DNA of 64,000 bases from contig CAJTMC010000019.1 of NCBI GenBank assembly GCA_910577115.1, positions 6,660 through 70,659 of the forward strand, in the 5' to 3' direction. Both the position numbers and the translations under genes were made by a program. Under the pieces are notes generated by a model that was not told where the DNA came from, did no database searches, and saw nothing but the letters and a program-made list of their open reading frames with translations. Below, in pieces: positions 25,547 to 34,449 of the stretch. Every line of letters begins with the position of its first letter. The first letter of the stretch is position 1. The DNA comes from an uncultured Lachnospiraceae bacterium (GTDB taxonomy: Bacteria; Bacillota; Clostridia; Lachnospirales; Lachnospiraceae).

Positions 25547-28500
25547 ATGAGTAAAAAATTCTATACACTTGGAATTGATATCGGTTCAACCACAGTCAAG
25601 GTTGCTATTTTAGACGCGGAACACAAACTGTTGTTTTCCGATTATCAAAGGCACTATGCAAATATACGCGAGACACTCTCGTCTCTTTTAGAGGACGCTT
25701 ATCAAAAGCTTGGCAATCTCAAGCTTCACCCTATGATTACAGGCTCCGGCGGACTGACGCTTGCCAACCACTTAGGCGTACCCTTTGTACAGGAGGTTAT
25801 CGCAGTTTCCACCTCCCTTCAGGAGCTTGCGCCAAAGACTGATGTGGCAATTGAGCTTGGCGGAGAGGACGCAAAAATTATTTATTTTGAGGGCGGAAAT
25901 GTCGAGCAGCGAATGAACGGTATCTGCGCAGGCGGTACCGGTTCTTTTATAGACCAAATGGCGTCGCTGATTCAGACAGACGCTTCCGGTTTGAATGAAT
26001 ATGCCAAAAACTATCATTCATTGTACACGATTGCGGCACGCTGCGGCGTATTTGCAAAAACGGATATTCAGCCGCTCATTAATGAAGGAGCAACGAAAGA
26101 AGACTTATCCGCTTCTATTTTTCAGGCAGTTGTCAATCAGACCATAAGTGGTCTTGCATGCGGTAAGCCAATTCGCGGACATGTTGCATTTTTGGGCGGA
26201 CCACTCCACTTCCTCTCGGAATTAAAAGCCGCCTTTATCCGCACGCTCAAACTAGATGAAGAACACATTATAGACACTGCAAATTCACATCTTTTTGCGG
26301 CAATCGGTTCCGCGCTCAATGCAAAAGATGACGTTTCTTTCTCCATGTCAGAAATGGTGGATAAACTTTCTTCAGACATCAAAATGGAGTTTGAAGTAGC
26401 ACGTATGGAGCCCTTGTTTGCAAATGAAAACGATTATAACAGTTTTTGTAAACGTCATGGCTCTCACCATGTAAAAAACGCAAAACTTGAAGATTATCAC
26501 GGGAAATGCTTTTTAGGCATTGACGCCGGAAGTACCACCACAAAAATTGCAGTGGTCGCAGAAGATGGCACACTTTTGTATTCGTTTTACAGCAGCAACA
26601 ACGGCAGCCCGTTAAACACCGCAATTGCGTCAATTCAGGAAATTTACAGACTTCTTCCCGATGACGCCCAAATTGTCCGGTCCTGCTCTACAGGCTATGG
26701 TGAGGCCTTATTCAAGGCGGCTTTTATGCTTGATGACGGTGAGGTTGAAACGGTTGCTCACTACTATGCTGCTGCTTTCTTTAATCCCGATGTGGATTGC
26801 ATTATCGACATCGGCGGGCAGGATATGAAATGTATCAAAATAAAAAATCAGACCGTAGACTCCGTACAGCTCAACGAGGCGTGCTCGTCAGGCTGCGGCT
26901 CTTTTATTGAAACCTTTGCAAAATCCCTCAATTACAGTGTACAGGATTTTGCAAAAGCCGCACTTTTTGCAGAGCATCCGATTGATTTAGGAACACGCTG
27001 TACTGTGTTTATGAACTCCAAAGTAAAGCAGGCACAAAAGGAGGGCGCGGAGGTTTCCGATATCTCCGCAGGTCTTGCATATTCTGTCATTAAAAATGCT
27101 TTATTTAAAGTAATAAAAGTTTCTGATGCAAGCGAGCTTGGAACGCACATTGTTGTTCAAGGCGGTACTTTCTACAATGACGCCGTTCTTCGAAGTTTTG
27201 AAAAAATAGCGGACTGTGAAGTCATAAGACCTGACATTGCAGGGATTATGGGTGCCTTTGGCGCTGCCCTGATCGCAAGAGAACGCTATCAGGCAGCGCC
27301 TGATGTCAACTCAACAATGCTCTCCATTGAGCAGATTAACGCGCTGCAATTTACCACCTCGCTCGTGAAATGTCAGGGCTGTACCAATACATGCCGTCTT
27401 ACTGTAAATAAATTTTCAGACGGCAGAAGCTACATATCAGGAAACCGCTGTGAGCGTGGTCTGGGTAAAGCGAAAATGCAAAACAACGTGCCCAACTTAT
27501 TTGAATATAAACTAAATCGGCTCTTTTCCTACGAACCGCTTTCAGAGACAGCGGCTGTGCGCGGTACTGTCGGTATTCCGAGAGTTTTAAATATGTATGA
27601 AAATTACCCGTTTTGGTTTACGTTTTTTACAAAGCTGAATTATCGGGTAGTACTCTCGCCAGTTTCCAACAGAAAAATTTATGAAATGGGAATCGAATCC
27701 ATTCCGAGTGAATCCGAGTGCTATCCTGCAAAACTTGCGCATGGTCACATTGAATGGCTGATCAGGCAGAATGTAGACTTTATCTTCTATCCTTCTCTGT
27801 TTTATGAGCGAAACGAGTTTGACGACGCTAACAACCACTACAACTGCCCGATTGTCACATCTTATTCCGAAAATATTAAAAATAATGTGGAAGCAATCGG
27901 ACGCGGCGAAGTTGTGTTTAAAAATCCGTTTATGTCTTTCAAGGAGCCGAAGCTGATTCTGCAATCCCTGACTACAGAATTTCCCGAAATTCCTGTTGAC
28001 GAACTGAAAGAGGCCGTTTTTGCAGCATGGCAGGAGCTTGACAATGTCAGAAAAGAATTGTACCAAAAGGGCGAAGAAGTTATTGCTTACCTTGAGAAAA
28101 ACAAGGCACGTGGCATCGTTCTTGCAGGAAGACCTTACCATATTGATCCCGAAATCAATCATGGTATTCCTGAGCTGATTAATTCATACGGTATTGCCGT
28201 ACTGACTGAGGATTCCGTATCGCATCTTGCAAAGCCGGAACGGCCGCTCATTGTTTCCGACCAGTGGATGTACCATTCAAGGCTCTATGCAGCCGCAAGC
28301 TATGTAAAAACAAGAGACGACTTGGATTTGATACAACTCAACTCATTTGGATGCGGTCTTGATGCCGTCACCACAGATCAGGTAAATGACATTCTTTCTA
28401 ATTCCGGAAAGATTTATACCTGCTTAAAGATAGACGAGGTAAACAATCTCGGTGCGGCAAGAATTCGTATCCGATCACTGCTCTCCGCAATTCGCGTGCG

Positions 28501-29899
28501 GGAACAGCGAAATCAAAAACGCACTATTCATTCAAGCAAAATGAACAGAGTGATTTTCACGAAAAAGATGAAAAAGAACTACACCATTCTCTGTCCGCAA
28601 ATGTCACCCATTCATTTTGATTTATTGGAACCTACTTTCAGAATGTGCGGCTACAATCTTGTCGTTTTAAACAATGACAACAAGGGCAGTGTCGATATGG
28701 GATTAAAATATGTCAATAATGACGCATGTTATCCTTCCCTTTTAGTCGTTGGACAGATTATGGAAGCCGTACTTTCCGGACAATATGATACGGACCGTCT
28801 TGCGGTAGTGATGTCCCAAACCGGCGGTGGCTGTCGTGCCACAAATTATATTGGCTTTATCCGGCGTGCGCTTGCAAAAGCAGGATATGAGCATATTCCT
28901 GTTATCTCAATTAATCTTTCAAAACTTGAGAGCAATCCGGGATTTAAACTCACGCCAATGCTTTTGCTGCGCGCGGTATATGCAGTAAACTTCGGCGATA
29001 TCTTTATGCGGTGTGTTTACAGAATGCGTCCTTACGAGGCTGTAGCAGGCTCTGTCAATGAGCTTCACCAAAAATGGATTCAAAGGTGCAACAAATTTCT
29101 CGGACGTAAATATCTGTCTTACCATGAATACAAAAAGATATGCCGCCAAATGATTGCCGAATTTGATGCAATTCCCATACTGGATATCAAAAAGCCGCGT
29201 GTCGGTATTGTCGGAGAAATTCTTGTGAAATTCTCTCCTGCCGCAAATAACCATTTGGTGGAGCTTTTGGAGCATGAGGGTGCAGAGGCCGTTGTACCTG
29301 ACCTGATGGATTTTATGTACTACTGCTTCTACAATCAGCTTTATAAAGCGGAAAACCTCGGTACAAGCAAGAAAGGCGCGCGCTTAAGCCGCTTGGGAAT
29401 CAAGGCAATTCAGATGCTGCGCAAACCCATGAGCGATGCTTTTGCTGTGAGCAGGCACTTTATCCCGCCCGCCGATATTTATGAAACGGCAAAACATGCC
29501 GCCCAAATTGTTTCACTCGGAAATCAGACCGGTGAAGGCTGGTTTCTGACAGGCGAGATGCTTGAGTTAATTGACAGCGGTACACCAAACATCGTATGTA
29601 CACAGCCTTTTGGCTGTCTGCCAAACCATGTGGTCGGAAAGGGCGTTATCAAAGAGCTCCGGCGGCTTCACCCGGAAGCAAACATCGTGGCAATTGATTA
29701 TGATCCGGGCGCATCGGAAGTTAATCAGCTCAACCGTATTAAGCTGATGCTCTCGGCGGCACAAAAAAATCTGCAAAAGACAGAAGCTACCGTATCCGAA
29801 ATAACGAAAAAGACAGAGAAACCCCAACAGACAAAACAGATTTCCGCGACAGCAACCGGAACAGAAAACAAAAAGAATACAGACAGCAAAACTGCTTAA
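25547..29899 (+). CDS. 2-hydroxyacyl-CoA dehydratase activase fusion protein (BcrAD/BadFG + DUF2229 type)
   Basis: About 1,450 residues. Two tandem ASKHA ATPase domains, each of activator (HgdC) type: GIDIGSTTVKVAIL with CAGGTGSFIDQ and RCGVFAKTD, then GIDAGSTTTKIAVV with ACSSGCGSFIETFA and GTRCTVFMNSKV; the cysteines would bind a 4Fe-4S cluster. A DUF2229 region with CQGCTNTCRL follows, then HgdB-like segments (SESECYPAKLAHGH, NNDACYPSLLVVGQ, SQTGGGCRATNY). Residues after ~1,410 are a Lys/Thr/Gln-rich tail. No dehydratase subunits are adjacent, so the target is unknown. The ATG at 25547 (AAGG ten bases upstream) is favoured over 25538. Confidence 0.88.
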   Translation: MSKKFYTLGIDIGSTTVKVAILDAEHKLLFSDYQRHYANIRETLSSLLEDAYQKLGNLKLHPMITGSGGLTLANHLGVPFVQEVIAVSTSLQELAPKTDVAIELGGEDAKIIYFEGGNVEQRMNGICAGGTGSFIDQMASLIQTDASGLNEYAKNYHSLYTIAARCGVFAKTDIQPLINEGATKEDLSASIFQAVVNQTISGLACGKPIRGHVAFLGGPLHFLSELKAAFIRTLKLDEEHIIDTANSHLFAAIGSALNAKDDVSFSMSEMVDKLSSDIKMEFEVARMEPLFANENDYNSFCKRHGSHHVKNAKLEDYHGKCFLGIDAGSTTTKIAVVAEDGTLLYSFYSSNNGSPLNTAIASIQEIYRLLPDDAQIVRSCSTGYGEALFKAAFMLDDGEVETVAHYYAAAFFNPDVDCIIDIGGQDMKCIKIKNQTVDSVQLNEACSSGCGSFIETFAKSLNYSVQDFAKAALFAEHPIDLGTRCTVFMNSKVKQAQKEGAEVSDISAGLAYSVIKNALFKVIKVSDASELGTHIVVQGGTFYNDAVLRSFEKIADCEVIRPDIAGIMGAFGAALIARERYQAAPDVNSTMLSIEQINALQFTTSLVKCQGCTNTCRLTVNKFSDGRSYISGNRCERGLGKAKMQNNVPNLFEYKLNRLFSYEPLSETAAVRGTVGIPRVLNMYENYPFWFTFFTKLNYRVVLSPVSNRKIYEMGIESIPSESECYPAKLAHGHIEWLIRQNVDFIFYPSLFYERNEFDDANNHYNCPIVTSYSENIKNNVEAIGRGEVVFKNPFMSFKEPKLILQSLTTEFPEIPVDELKEAVFAAWQELDNVRKELYQKGEEVIAYLEKNKARGIVLAGRPYHIDPEINHGIPELINSYGIAVLTEDSVSHLAKPERPLIVSDQWMYHSRLYAAASYVKTRDDLDLIQLNSFGCGLDAVTTDQVNDILSNSGKIYTCLKIDEVNNLGAARIRIRSLLSAIRVREQRNQKRTIHSSKMNRVIFTKKMKKNYTILCPQMSPIHFDLLEPTFRMCGYNLVVLNNDNKGSVDMGLKYVNNDACYPSLLVVGQIMEAVLSGQYDTDRLAVVMSQTGGGCRATNYIGFIRRALAKAGYEHIPVISINLSKLESNPGFKLTPMLLLRAVYAVNFGDIFMRCVYRMRPYEAVAGSVNELHQKWIQRCNKFLGRKYLSYHEYKKICRQMIAEFDAIPILDIKKPRVGIVGEILVKFSPAANNHLVELLEHEGAEAVVPDLMDFMYYCFYNQLYKAENLGTSKKGARLSRLGIKAIQMLRKPMSDAFAVSRHFIPPADIYETAKHAAQIVSLGNQTGEGWFLTGEMLELIDSGTPNIVCTQPFGCLPNHVVGKGVIKELRRLHPEANIVAIDYDPGASEVNQLNRIKLMLSAAQKNLQKTEATVSEITKKTEKPQQTKQISATATGTENKKNTDSKTA

Positions 29900-29924
29900 A
29901 ACAATTCTGCAGAAGAACCTATCA

Positions 29925-29977
29925 TAAAAATAACCGAAGAATTCATTTTGACCTGAAATCTCCGGTTATTTTATTTT
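29925..29977. terminator. Bidirectional terminator between activase gene and asnS
   Basis: AAATAACCG and CGGTTATTT arms with A-run on one side and T-rich sequence on the other. It can end both the plus-strand activase gene (stop 29899) and minus-strand asnS (stop 30021). Confidence 0.7.
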
Positions 29978-30020
29978 GTCTGAAAGGGTTTGTCACTTTT
30001 TATGAATATGCAGTTATGCA

Positions 30021-31403
30021 TCACAGCTCACAGTTGTTAACCGTTCTGGGGAACGGAATAACATCTCTGATATTGCCCATGCCGGTTAAATACATTACAC
30101 AACGTTCAAAGCCAAGTCCAAATCCGGCATGTCTTGCACTTCCGTAACGCCTCAAATCAAGGTAAAATGCGTAATCCTCCAGCTTTAAACCGCACTCAGC
30201 CATTCTTCTCTCAAGTACCTCAAGTTTATCCTCTCTCTGACTGCCGCCGATAATCTCGCCGATACCAGGTACTAAACAGTCCATAGCCGCCACTGTCTTC
30301 CCGTCATCGTTAAGCTTCATATAAAATGCCTTGATTTCTTTCGGATAATCTGTTACAAACACCGGCCTTCCAAAAAGTTTTTCCGTCAAATACCGCTCAT
30401 GCTCCGTCTGCAAATCGCAGCCCCATGATACCTTATACTCAAATTCATCATTATGTTTTTCCAATTCCGCAATCGCATCTGTGTAAGTAATATGCCCAAA
30501 CTCCGCATCTGCCACATGCTGCAGCCGTTCAATTAATCCCTTGTCCACAAACTGATTGAAAAACGCCATCTCTTCCGGTGCATTCTCTAACACATATCGA
30601 ATAATATATTTCAGCATACTCTCCGCAAGCATCATATCGTCCTTTAAATCAGCAAACGCAATCTCTGGCTCAATCATCCAAAACTCCGCCGCATGGCGTG
30701 TCGTATTGGAATTCTCGGCGCGGAAGGTCGGTCCAAACGTGTAGATATTTTTAAATGCCATTGCATATGTCTCACCGTTTAGCTGTCCGCTCACAGTAAG
30801 GTTCGTCGGCTTATTAAAAAAGTCCTTTGAAAAATCCACCTGACCGTCAGCCATTGGAATATTATTCAAATCGAGCGTTGTAACCTGAAACATCTCTCCA
30901 GCGCCCTCGCAGTCACTCCCTGTAATAAGCGGTGTGTGTACATAGATAAAATCTCTCTCCTGAAAGAACTTATGAATTGCGTATGCGCAAAGCGACCGCA
31001 CGCGAAATACTGCCTGAAACGTGTTAGTCCGCGGTCTTAAATGTGAAATAGTCCGCAAATATTCAAAGCTGTGACGCTTTTTCTGAAGCGGATAATCCGG
31101 TGTAGAATCACCCTCAATCTCCACTTTTGTCGCCTGTATCTCAAATGGCTGTTTTGCATCGGGCGTAAGTGTCACAATCCCTGTCGCAATCACTGCCGCA
31201 CCGACATTAAGTTTTGATATTCCGGTAAAATTGTCAAGCTTGTCGCTGTATACAACCTGCAAGGGCTCAAAAAATGTACCGTCATTGACAACCAAAAAAC
31301 CAAAAGTTTTGGAATCTCTTTTGCTCCTAAGCCATCCGCCTATTATTACCTCCTTGTCCGCATACTCCTTATAATTATGGTATAGCTCACGTATCTTTAT
31401 CAT
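30021..31403 (-). CDS. asnS: Asparaginyl-tRNA synthetase
   Basis: 460 residues, class IIb synthetase. N-terminal OB-fold anticodon domain (VIIGGWLRSKRDSKTFGF), motif 2 FRAENSNTTRHAAEFWMIEPE and motif 3 GLGFERCVMYLTGM near the C terminus. The ATG at 31403 (MIKIRELYHNYKEY) is chosen since AAGGAT lies about eight bases upstream and the in-frame extension to 31463 runs into the promoter/terminator. Transcription appears to start from a promoter nested in the loop of the upstream gene's terminator. There is no room for a T-box. Confidence 0.95.
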   Translation of the reverse strand: MIKIRELYHNYKEYADKEVIIGGWLRSKRDSKTFGFLVVNDGTFFEPLQVVYSDKLDNFTGISKLNVGAAVIATGIVTLTPDAKQPFEIQATKVEIEGDSTPDYPLQKKRHSFEYLRTISHLRPRTNTFQAVFRVRSLCAYAIHKFFQERDFIYVHTPLITGSDCEGAGEMFQVTTLDLNNIPMADGQVDFSKDFFNKPTNLTVSGQLNGETYAMAFKNIYTFGPTFRAENSNTTRHAAEFWMIEPEIAFADLKDDMMLAESMLKYIIRYVLENAPEEMAFFNQFVDKGLIERLQHVADAEFGHITYTDAIAELEKHNDEFEYKVSWGCDLQTEHERYLTEKLFGRPVFVTDYPKEIKAFYMKLNDDGKTVAAMDCLVPGIGEIIGGSQREDKLEVLERRMAECGLKLEDYAFYLDLRRYGSARHAGFGLGFERCVMYLTGMGNIRDVIPFPRTVNNCEL

Positions 31404-31447
31404 TGCAAATATCCTTTCCTTTCTCGTTGCGAACATTCCTATAAAAT

Positions 31448-31521
31448 AAAAAAGTCCACACATACTTGCTATCCATTATACCCTTTTTGGGCTATGTACG
31501 CAATTATGTTTGGACTTTTTT
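31448..31521 (-). terminator. Terminator of the 31551-31772 gene, with a long loop
   Basis: Arms AAAAAAGTCCAaACATA and TATGTgTGGACTTTTTT with a loop of about 40 bases, ending in a U-run. The loop holds the asnS promoter. Confidence 0.7.
31475..31503 (-). promoter_or_regulatory. asnS promoter nested in terminator loop
   Basis: Minus strand: TTGCGT (31503-31498), 17-base spacer, TATAAT (31480-31475). The predicted start near 31468 would put only the 3' arm of the surrounding hairpin into the asnS leader, so read-through and new transcripts would fold differently. Confidence 0.7.
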
Positions 31522-31550
31522 CCCATATTTTTTTGTATTTTGTGCAGAAT

Positions 31551-31772
31551 TTACTGTGCAGCCTGCATTTGCGCCATCTGTATAATGTCATTAATCTCAA
31601 GCCCTGACTTTTGCACAACGATTCTGAGTTCATTTAACTCTTCCATCTTTTGCAGCTCTAAAAGCTCATTCAATTCGTCGCGCTCTTTCTTGATTCTTGT
31701 AGACAGCGCGTCAATCAGCTCCTGCTTTTGTGCAATTTTCTCCTGTAACGACTTTTTCACTCCTCTTGCCAT
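31551..31772 (-). CDS. Small coiled-coil protein
   Basis: 73 residues (MARGVKKSLQEKIAQKQ...). Residues ~8-50 have a heptad pattern rich in Lys, Glu and Leu and should form a coiled coil; the rest is a short helical segment with SGLEINDIIQMAQMQ. Start ATG at 31772 is chosen for a GGAG seven bases upstream. Family not recognised. It has its own terminator. Confidence 0.6.
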   Translation of the reverse strand: MARGVKKSLQEKIAQKQELIDALSTRIKKERDELNELLELQKMEELNELRIVVQKSGLEINDIIQMAQMQAAQ

Positions 31773-31863
31773 ACTCAGTCTCCTCATTATTCATTACATT
31801 TTATTTGTTACATTTATATGTATTAAATTATATGGACAAGAAAGGAAAAATATTCATAACTTT

Positions 31864-33216
31864 CTATTTTTTAACACCTGACATCTTTTCAAAGTATTTA
31901 TTGATTTCTTTTTTTACGTCTAATGGATCCAGGGACTTTGATAAATATCCGGCTGGCTTTAATGCCAATACCTTTTTTATGCTCTCTTTATCCACTCTGC
32001 TTGTCAAAAAAATAACAGGAATATTTGCAAAATCCTCCTCAGCGCGAATCATCTCCAAAACCTGACTTCCATCGCAGACAGGCATTTCATAATCCAACAA
32101 AACCAGATCGGGTCTGTTCAGTGTTATCGAACGAATGGAAGCAATCCCCGACTTTGCCAACATAACCTCATAGTCCTTCCCAAGCAGCTCCTCCATAGCA
32201 CGCAACACAAACTCAGAATCATCTACCACAAGGATTTTCTTCTTCTTACCTAATTGATTCCGCTTCAGATACTCTTGAATTTCAGACATCGCATTCTCCG
32301 CCTGAATGGCAACTCCGCCATCACCCTGCAGCAAATGCGGCGCAGTAAAGCAAAATGCAAAATAACCTGCACCTGTATCAAACAATAAACTAACCTGAGG
32401 ATTCTGCTTGTCAAATATCCGCTCAAACTGCTCGTATGTCAGCAGCTGCTCATCTACCACTTCATCCGAATCCGCAAACGGAAGATGTTGACGAATGTTT
32501 TCCACAAACTGCCGCGCCGTATATCTTGCGGCGTTCATCAGCATAACATTCACTGCCTTAGACTGCGTATCCAGCATTCCGCCCAGTGTACCTACAATCA
32601 GCTTTTCCTCAAATATTAAAGTAATCTCCCACTTTTCATTATCTTTGGTCGCATAAATCAAACGATAATAAATGCCATTTCCGAACTTTTCACCACCATA
32701 GCAGTCGCTGACTACCCGAGACTTTAACTGAAACATATCATACAAAAGCTGCATAATTGTAGTTTTCATCGCCGCCTGCTGCTCATCGGGCAAAAGTCCC
32801 GTCCACTTGCTGACAGCCTTTCCTGTAATCGCATGATCCTCAATCAGCGTATGACCAATTAACCAGCCGGCACAAACACCCAAAAAGTGGTCAACTGCCT
32901 CCATCGAATAACCTGTCCGAATCAGCTCACTCTCGAGCAATGGAAGCGTTTTTTCCCGGAAATTATTATGAATATGCCTATGCGTTTCCAATCCTGCATA
33001 GTTAATTGATTCCATATACTCTTCTTCCTCCGAAAAATGCTGTATTGAATGGTCTCTGAAATATTTAATTGCTTCCTGACATACCCACTGGCTTTTTTCT
33101 TCCTCCTTTCCATAAACAAACAGCTTGTTTAAAACGTTAAACAGCTTCTTGTGTTCTTTGTCAATAACGTCTACGCCAATATTAAATCGCTCCTGCCAAA
33201 CTAATTGATTGCTCAT
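31864..33216 (-). CDS. Bacteriohemerythrin - response regulator fusion
   Basis: 450 residues in three parts. Residues 1-~130: hemerythrin with the di-iron ligand pattern (DKEHKKLF, HFSEEE as HxxxE, HRHIH as HxxxH, HTLIED as HxxxxD). Residues ~165-315: an alpha/beta region with LGGMLDT and a following helix that could be a CheC/CheX-like domain (tentative). Residues ~328-445: receiver domain with VVDDSEF, the phosphoacceptor Asp in LLDYEMPVCDG, and conserved Thr and Lys (FLTSR, LSKSL). Likely an oxygen- or redox-linked signalling protein; no cognate kinase is adjacent. Confidence 0.82.
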   Translation of the reverse strand: MSNQLVWQERFNIGVDVIDKEHKKLFNVLNKLFVYGKEEEKSQWVCQEAIKYFRDHSIQHFSEEEEYMESINYAGLETHRHIHNNFREKTLPLLESELIRTGYSMEAVDHFLGVCAGWLIGHTLIEDHAITGKAVSKWTGLLPDEQQAAMKTTIMQLLYDMFQLKSRVVSDCYGGEKFGNGIYYRLIYATKDNEKWEITLIFEEKLIVGTLGGMLDTQSKAVNVMLMNAARYTARQFVENIRQHLPFADSDEVVDEQLLTYEQFERIFDKQNPQVSLLFDTGAGYFAFCFTAPHLLQGDGGVAIQAENAMSEIQEYLKRNQLGKKKKILVVDDSEFVLRAMEELLGKDYEVMLAKSGIASIRSITLNRPDLVLLDYEMPVCDGSQVLEMIRAEEDFANIPVIFLTSRVDKESIKKVLALKPAGYLSKSLDPLDVKKEINKYFEKMSGVKK

Positions 33217-33274
33217 GTCCTTTCTCCTTTGCCATTTTCATTATTCTAATCACTTAGCCCTGCTTATTGTATAC

Positions 33275-33303
33275 ATTATATCATTTAAATCATATTCCTG
33301 CAA
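33275..33303 (-). promoter_or_regulatory. Promoter of the hemerythrin-regulator gene
   Basis: Minus strand: TTGCAG (33303-33298), 17-base spacer, TATAAT (33280-33275), with TGA giving an extended -10. Confidence 0.65.
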
Positions 33304-33331
33304 TCAATCTTTTACGAAAAACGGTTGACAA

Positions 33332-33369
33332 ACAACATATTGGAAGCTGCATTGCTTACGATATGTTGT
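33332..33369 (-). terminator. Likely terminator of ribU
   Basis: ACAACATAT and ATATGTTGT arms with an inner AAGC/GCTT pairing, followed on the minus strand by TTGTC. U-run is poor, so moderate support. Confidence 0.5.
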
Positions 33370-33405
33370 ATCATTCTACATCTTATATCACCAAAGAGAT
33401 TCCTT

Positions 33406-34050
33406 TTATTGATTTAAATAAAGTATGAATAATACACACATGACAATTGTAATCAAAGCTGTCAAAACAACTCCCGCATTAATCCGCACTTTCTTTACAT
33501 CAGGCGCAGCTTCAATTAAACCAGATTGCCGCAATGCCGTAACGACCGGCTTATACAAAAGCATCGTAATCGCCGCGTTCAATCCCCCCTTAATCACATT
33601 AAACGGCAAAAATGCCCTAAGCAGCAATCCCACAATTTCTGCTCTTGAATATCCCATATAAATCGGTGCAATCAAATAATTCCAAAGCATCATCACTGCA
33701 ATCTGACAAATCCAGCCGGCGCAAAGCCCCAGAATCGCGCCTGACAACCGTCTCCTCCTTTGATAAACAAACGCAGCAGGACACGCAAACGAGCAGCTCG
33801 AAACAATATTCATAATACAGCCCAAAATACCCGTACTGCTGGTGGTGACCATCTGCGCCGCCGAAACAGCCAAAGTAACGGCAAACGAGGTAAGCGGTCC
33901 AAAAAGGAAACCGGCTATCGCAATAATAACATCTTTTGAATCATACTTCAAAAAAAGCACGAGCGGAATACGTCCGACAACCGCCGCAATATAGGCAAGC
34001 GCACAGAGCATCCCGATTGTTGTGAGTTTCTTTGTTTTTCTGATATTCAT
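33406..34050 (-). CDS. ribU: Riboflavin ECF transporter S component
   Basis: 214 residues, five or six membrane helices. The segment PLVLFLKYDSKDVIIAIAGF and FGPL is the RibU signature; RibU binds riboflavin and works with the shared ECF energy module (not in this window). The ATG at 34050 is chosen for AGGTGG eight bases upstream; an in-frame GTG at 34062 overlaps that site. The FMN riboswitch and attenuator upstream support the riboflavin assignment independently. Confidence 0.92.
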   Translation of the reverse strand: MNIRKTKKLTTIGMLCALAYIAAVVGRIPLVLFLKYDSKDVIIAIAGFLFGPLTSFAVTLAVSAAQMVTTSSTGILGCIMNIVSSCSFACPAAFVYQRRRRLSGAILGLCAGWICQIAVMMLWNYLIAPIYMGYSRAEIVGLLLRAFLPFNVIKGGLNAAITMLLYKPVVTALRQSGLIEAAPDVKKVRINAGVVLTALITIVMCVLFILYLNQ

Positions 34051-34110
34051 TTTGTAATCCACCTTTCTTTTAAAGCAAAGTTGAAAATTTAATTCTCAAC
34101 CTTGCCTGAT

Positions 34111-34150
34111 AAAAAATTAACACCTGAAAGCATCAAATGCCTTCAGATGT
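34111..34150 (-). terminator. Riboswitch-controlled terminator upstream of ribU
   Basis: Minus strand: ACATCTGAAGGCAT, TTG loop, ATGCTTTCAGGTGT, then TTAATTTTTT. It lies between the FMN aptamer and ribU. Confidence 0.85.
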
Positions 34151-34245
34151 CAAAATCCAAGGTGTATCAAGATTGTCATCAGAACAATTTTCGGACAAAA
34201 AAGAGTGCAAAACAAAGCCAGATTTTCTCTGACAATCTCAATACA

Positions 34246-34354
34246 CCTTCTTTAATCCGGACTATACCGTCGGTTTTGGAATTACACCAAACCCCGCGCT
34301 TTCGCGCCCGCGGACTGTCACCGCCGATCGGGAATTTCACCCTGCCCTGAAGAC
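34246..34354 (-). promoter_or_regulatory. FMN riboswitch (RFN element)
   Basis: The minus strand holds the conserved RFN blocks in order: CAGGGTGAAATTCCCG, GGCGGTGACAGTCC, a GCGCGAAAGCGC stem-loop, then AACCGACGGTATAGTCCGG. P1 is closed by CTTC/GAAG. It precedes ribU. The downstream bases AAGGTGTATTGAGATTGTC pair with GACAATCTTGATACACCTT at 34158-34177, a likely alternative (antiterminator) helix overlapping the 3' strand of P1. Confidence 0.95.
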
Positions 34355-34380
34355 ATTACCACTATTTAGTTGTTTCGAAA

Positions 34381-34409
34381 ATTGTATCATATCTGGTCGA
34401 AAAAAACAA
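34381..34409 (-). promoter_or_regulatory. Promoter of the ribU leader
   Basis: Minus strand: TTGTTT (34409-34404), 17-base spacer, TACAAT (34386-34381). Transcription would begin about 20 bases before the aptamer. Confidence 0.7.
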
Positions 34410-34449
34410 GTTTTTTGTATAGAAAAAAGAAAAAGGAATCGTTTTTTTC

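Noticed and set aside
26379..26633. Minus-strand ORFs inside the activase gene, and similar antisense ORFs inside alaS, thrS, the M16 gene and others
   Set aside because: They lack ribosome sites and family features and are explained by reading the opposite strand of strongly coding genes.
33328..33369. TTGACA on the plus strand near 33325 as a promoter
   Set aside because: There is no matching -10 at the right distance and no plus-strand gene downstream; the sequence is part of the ribU terminator hairpin.
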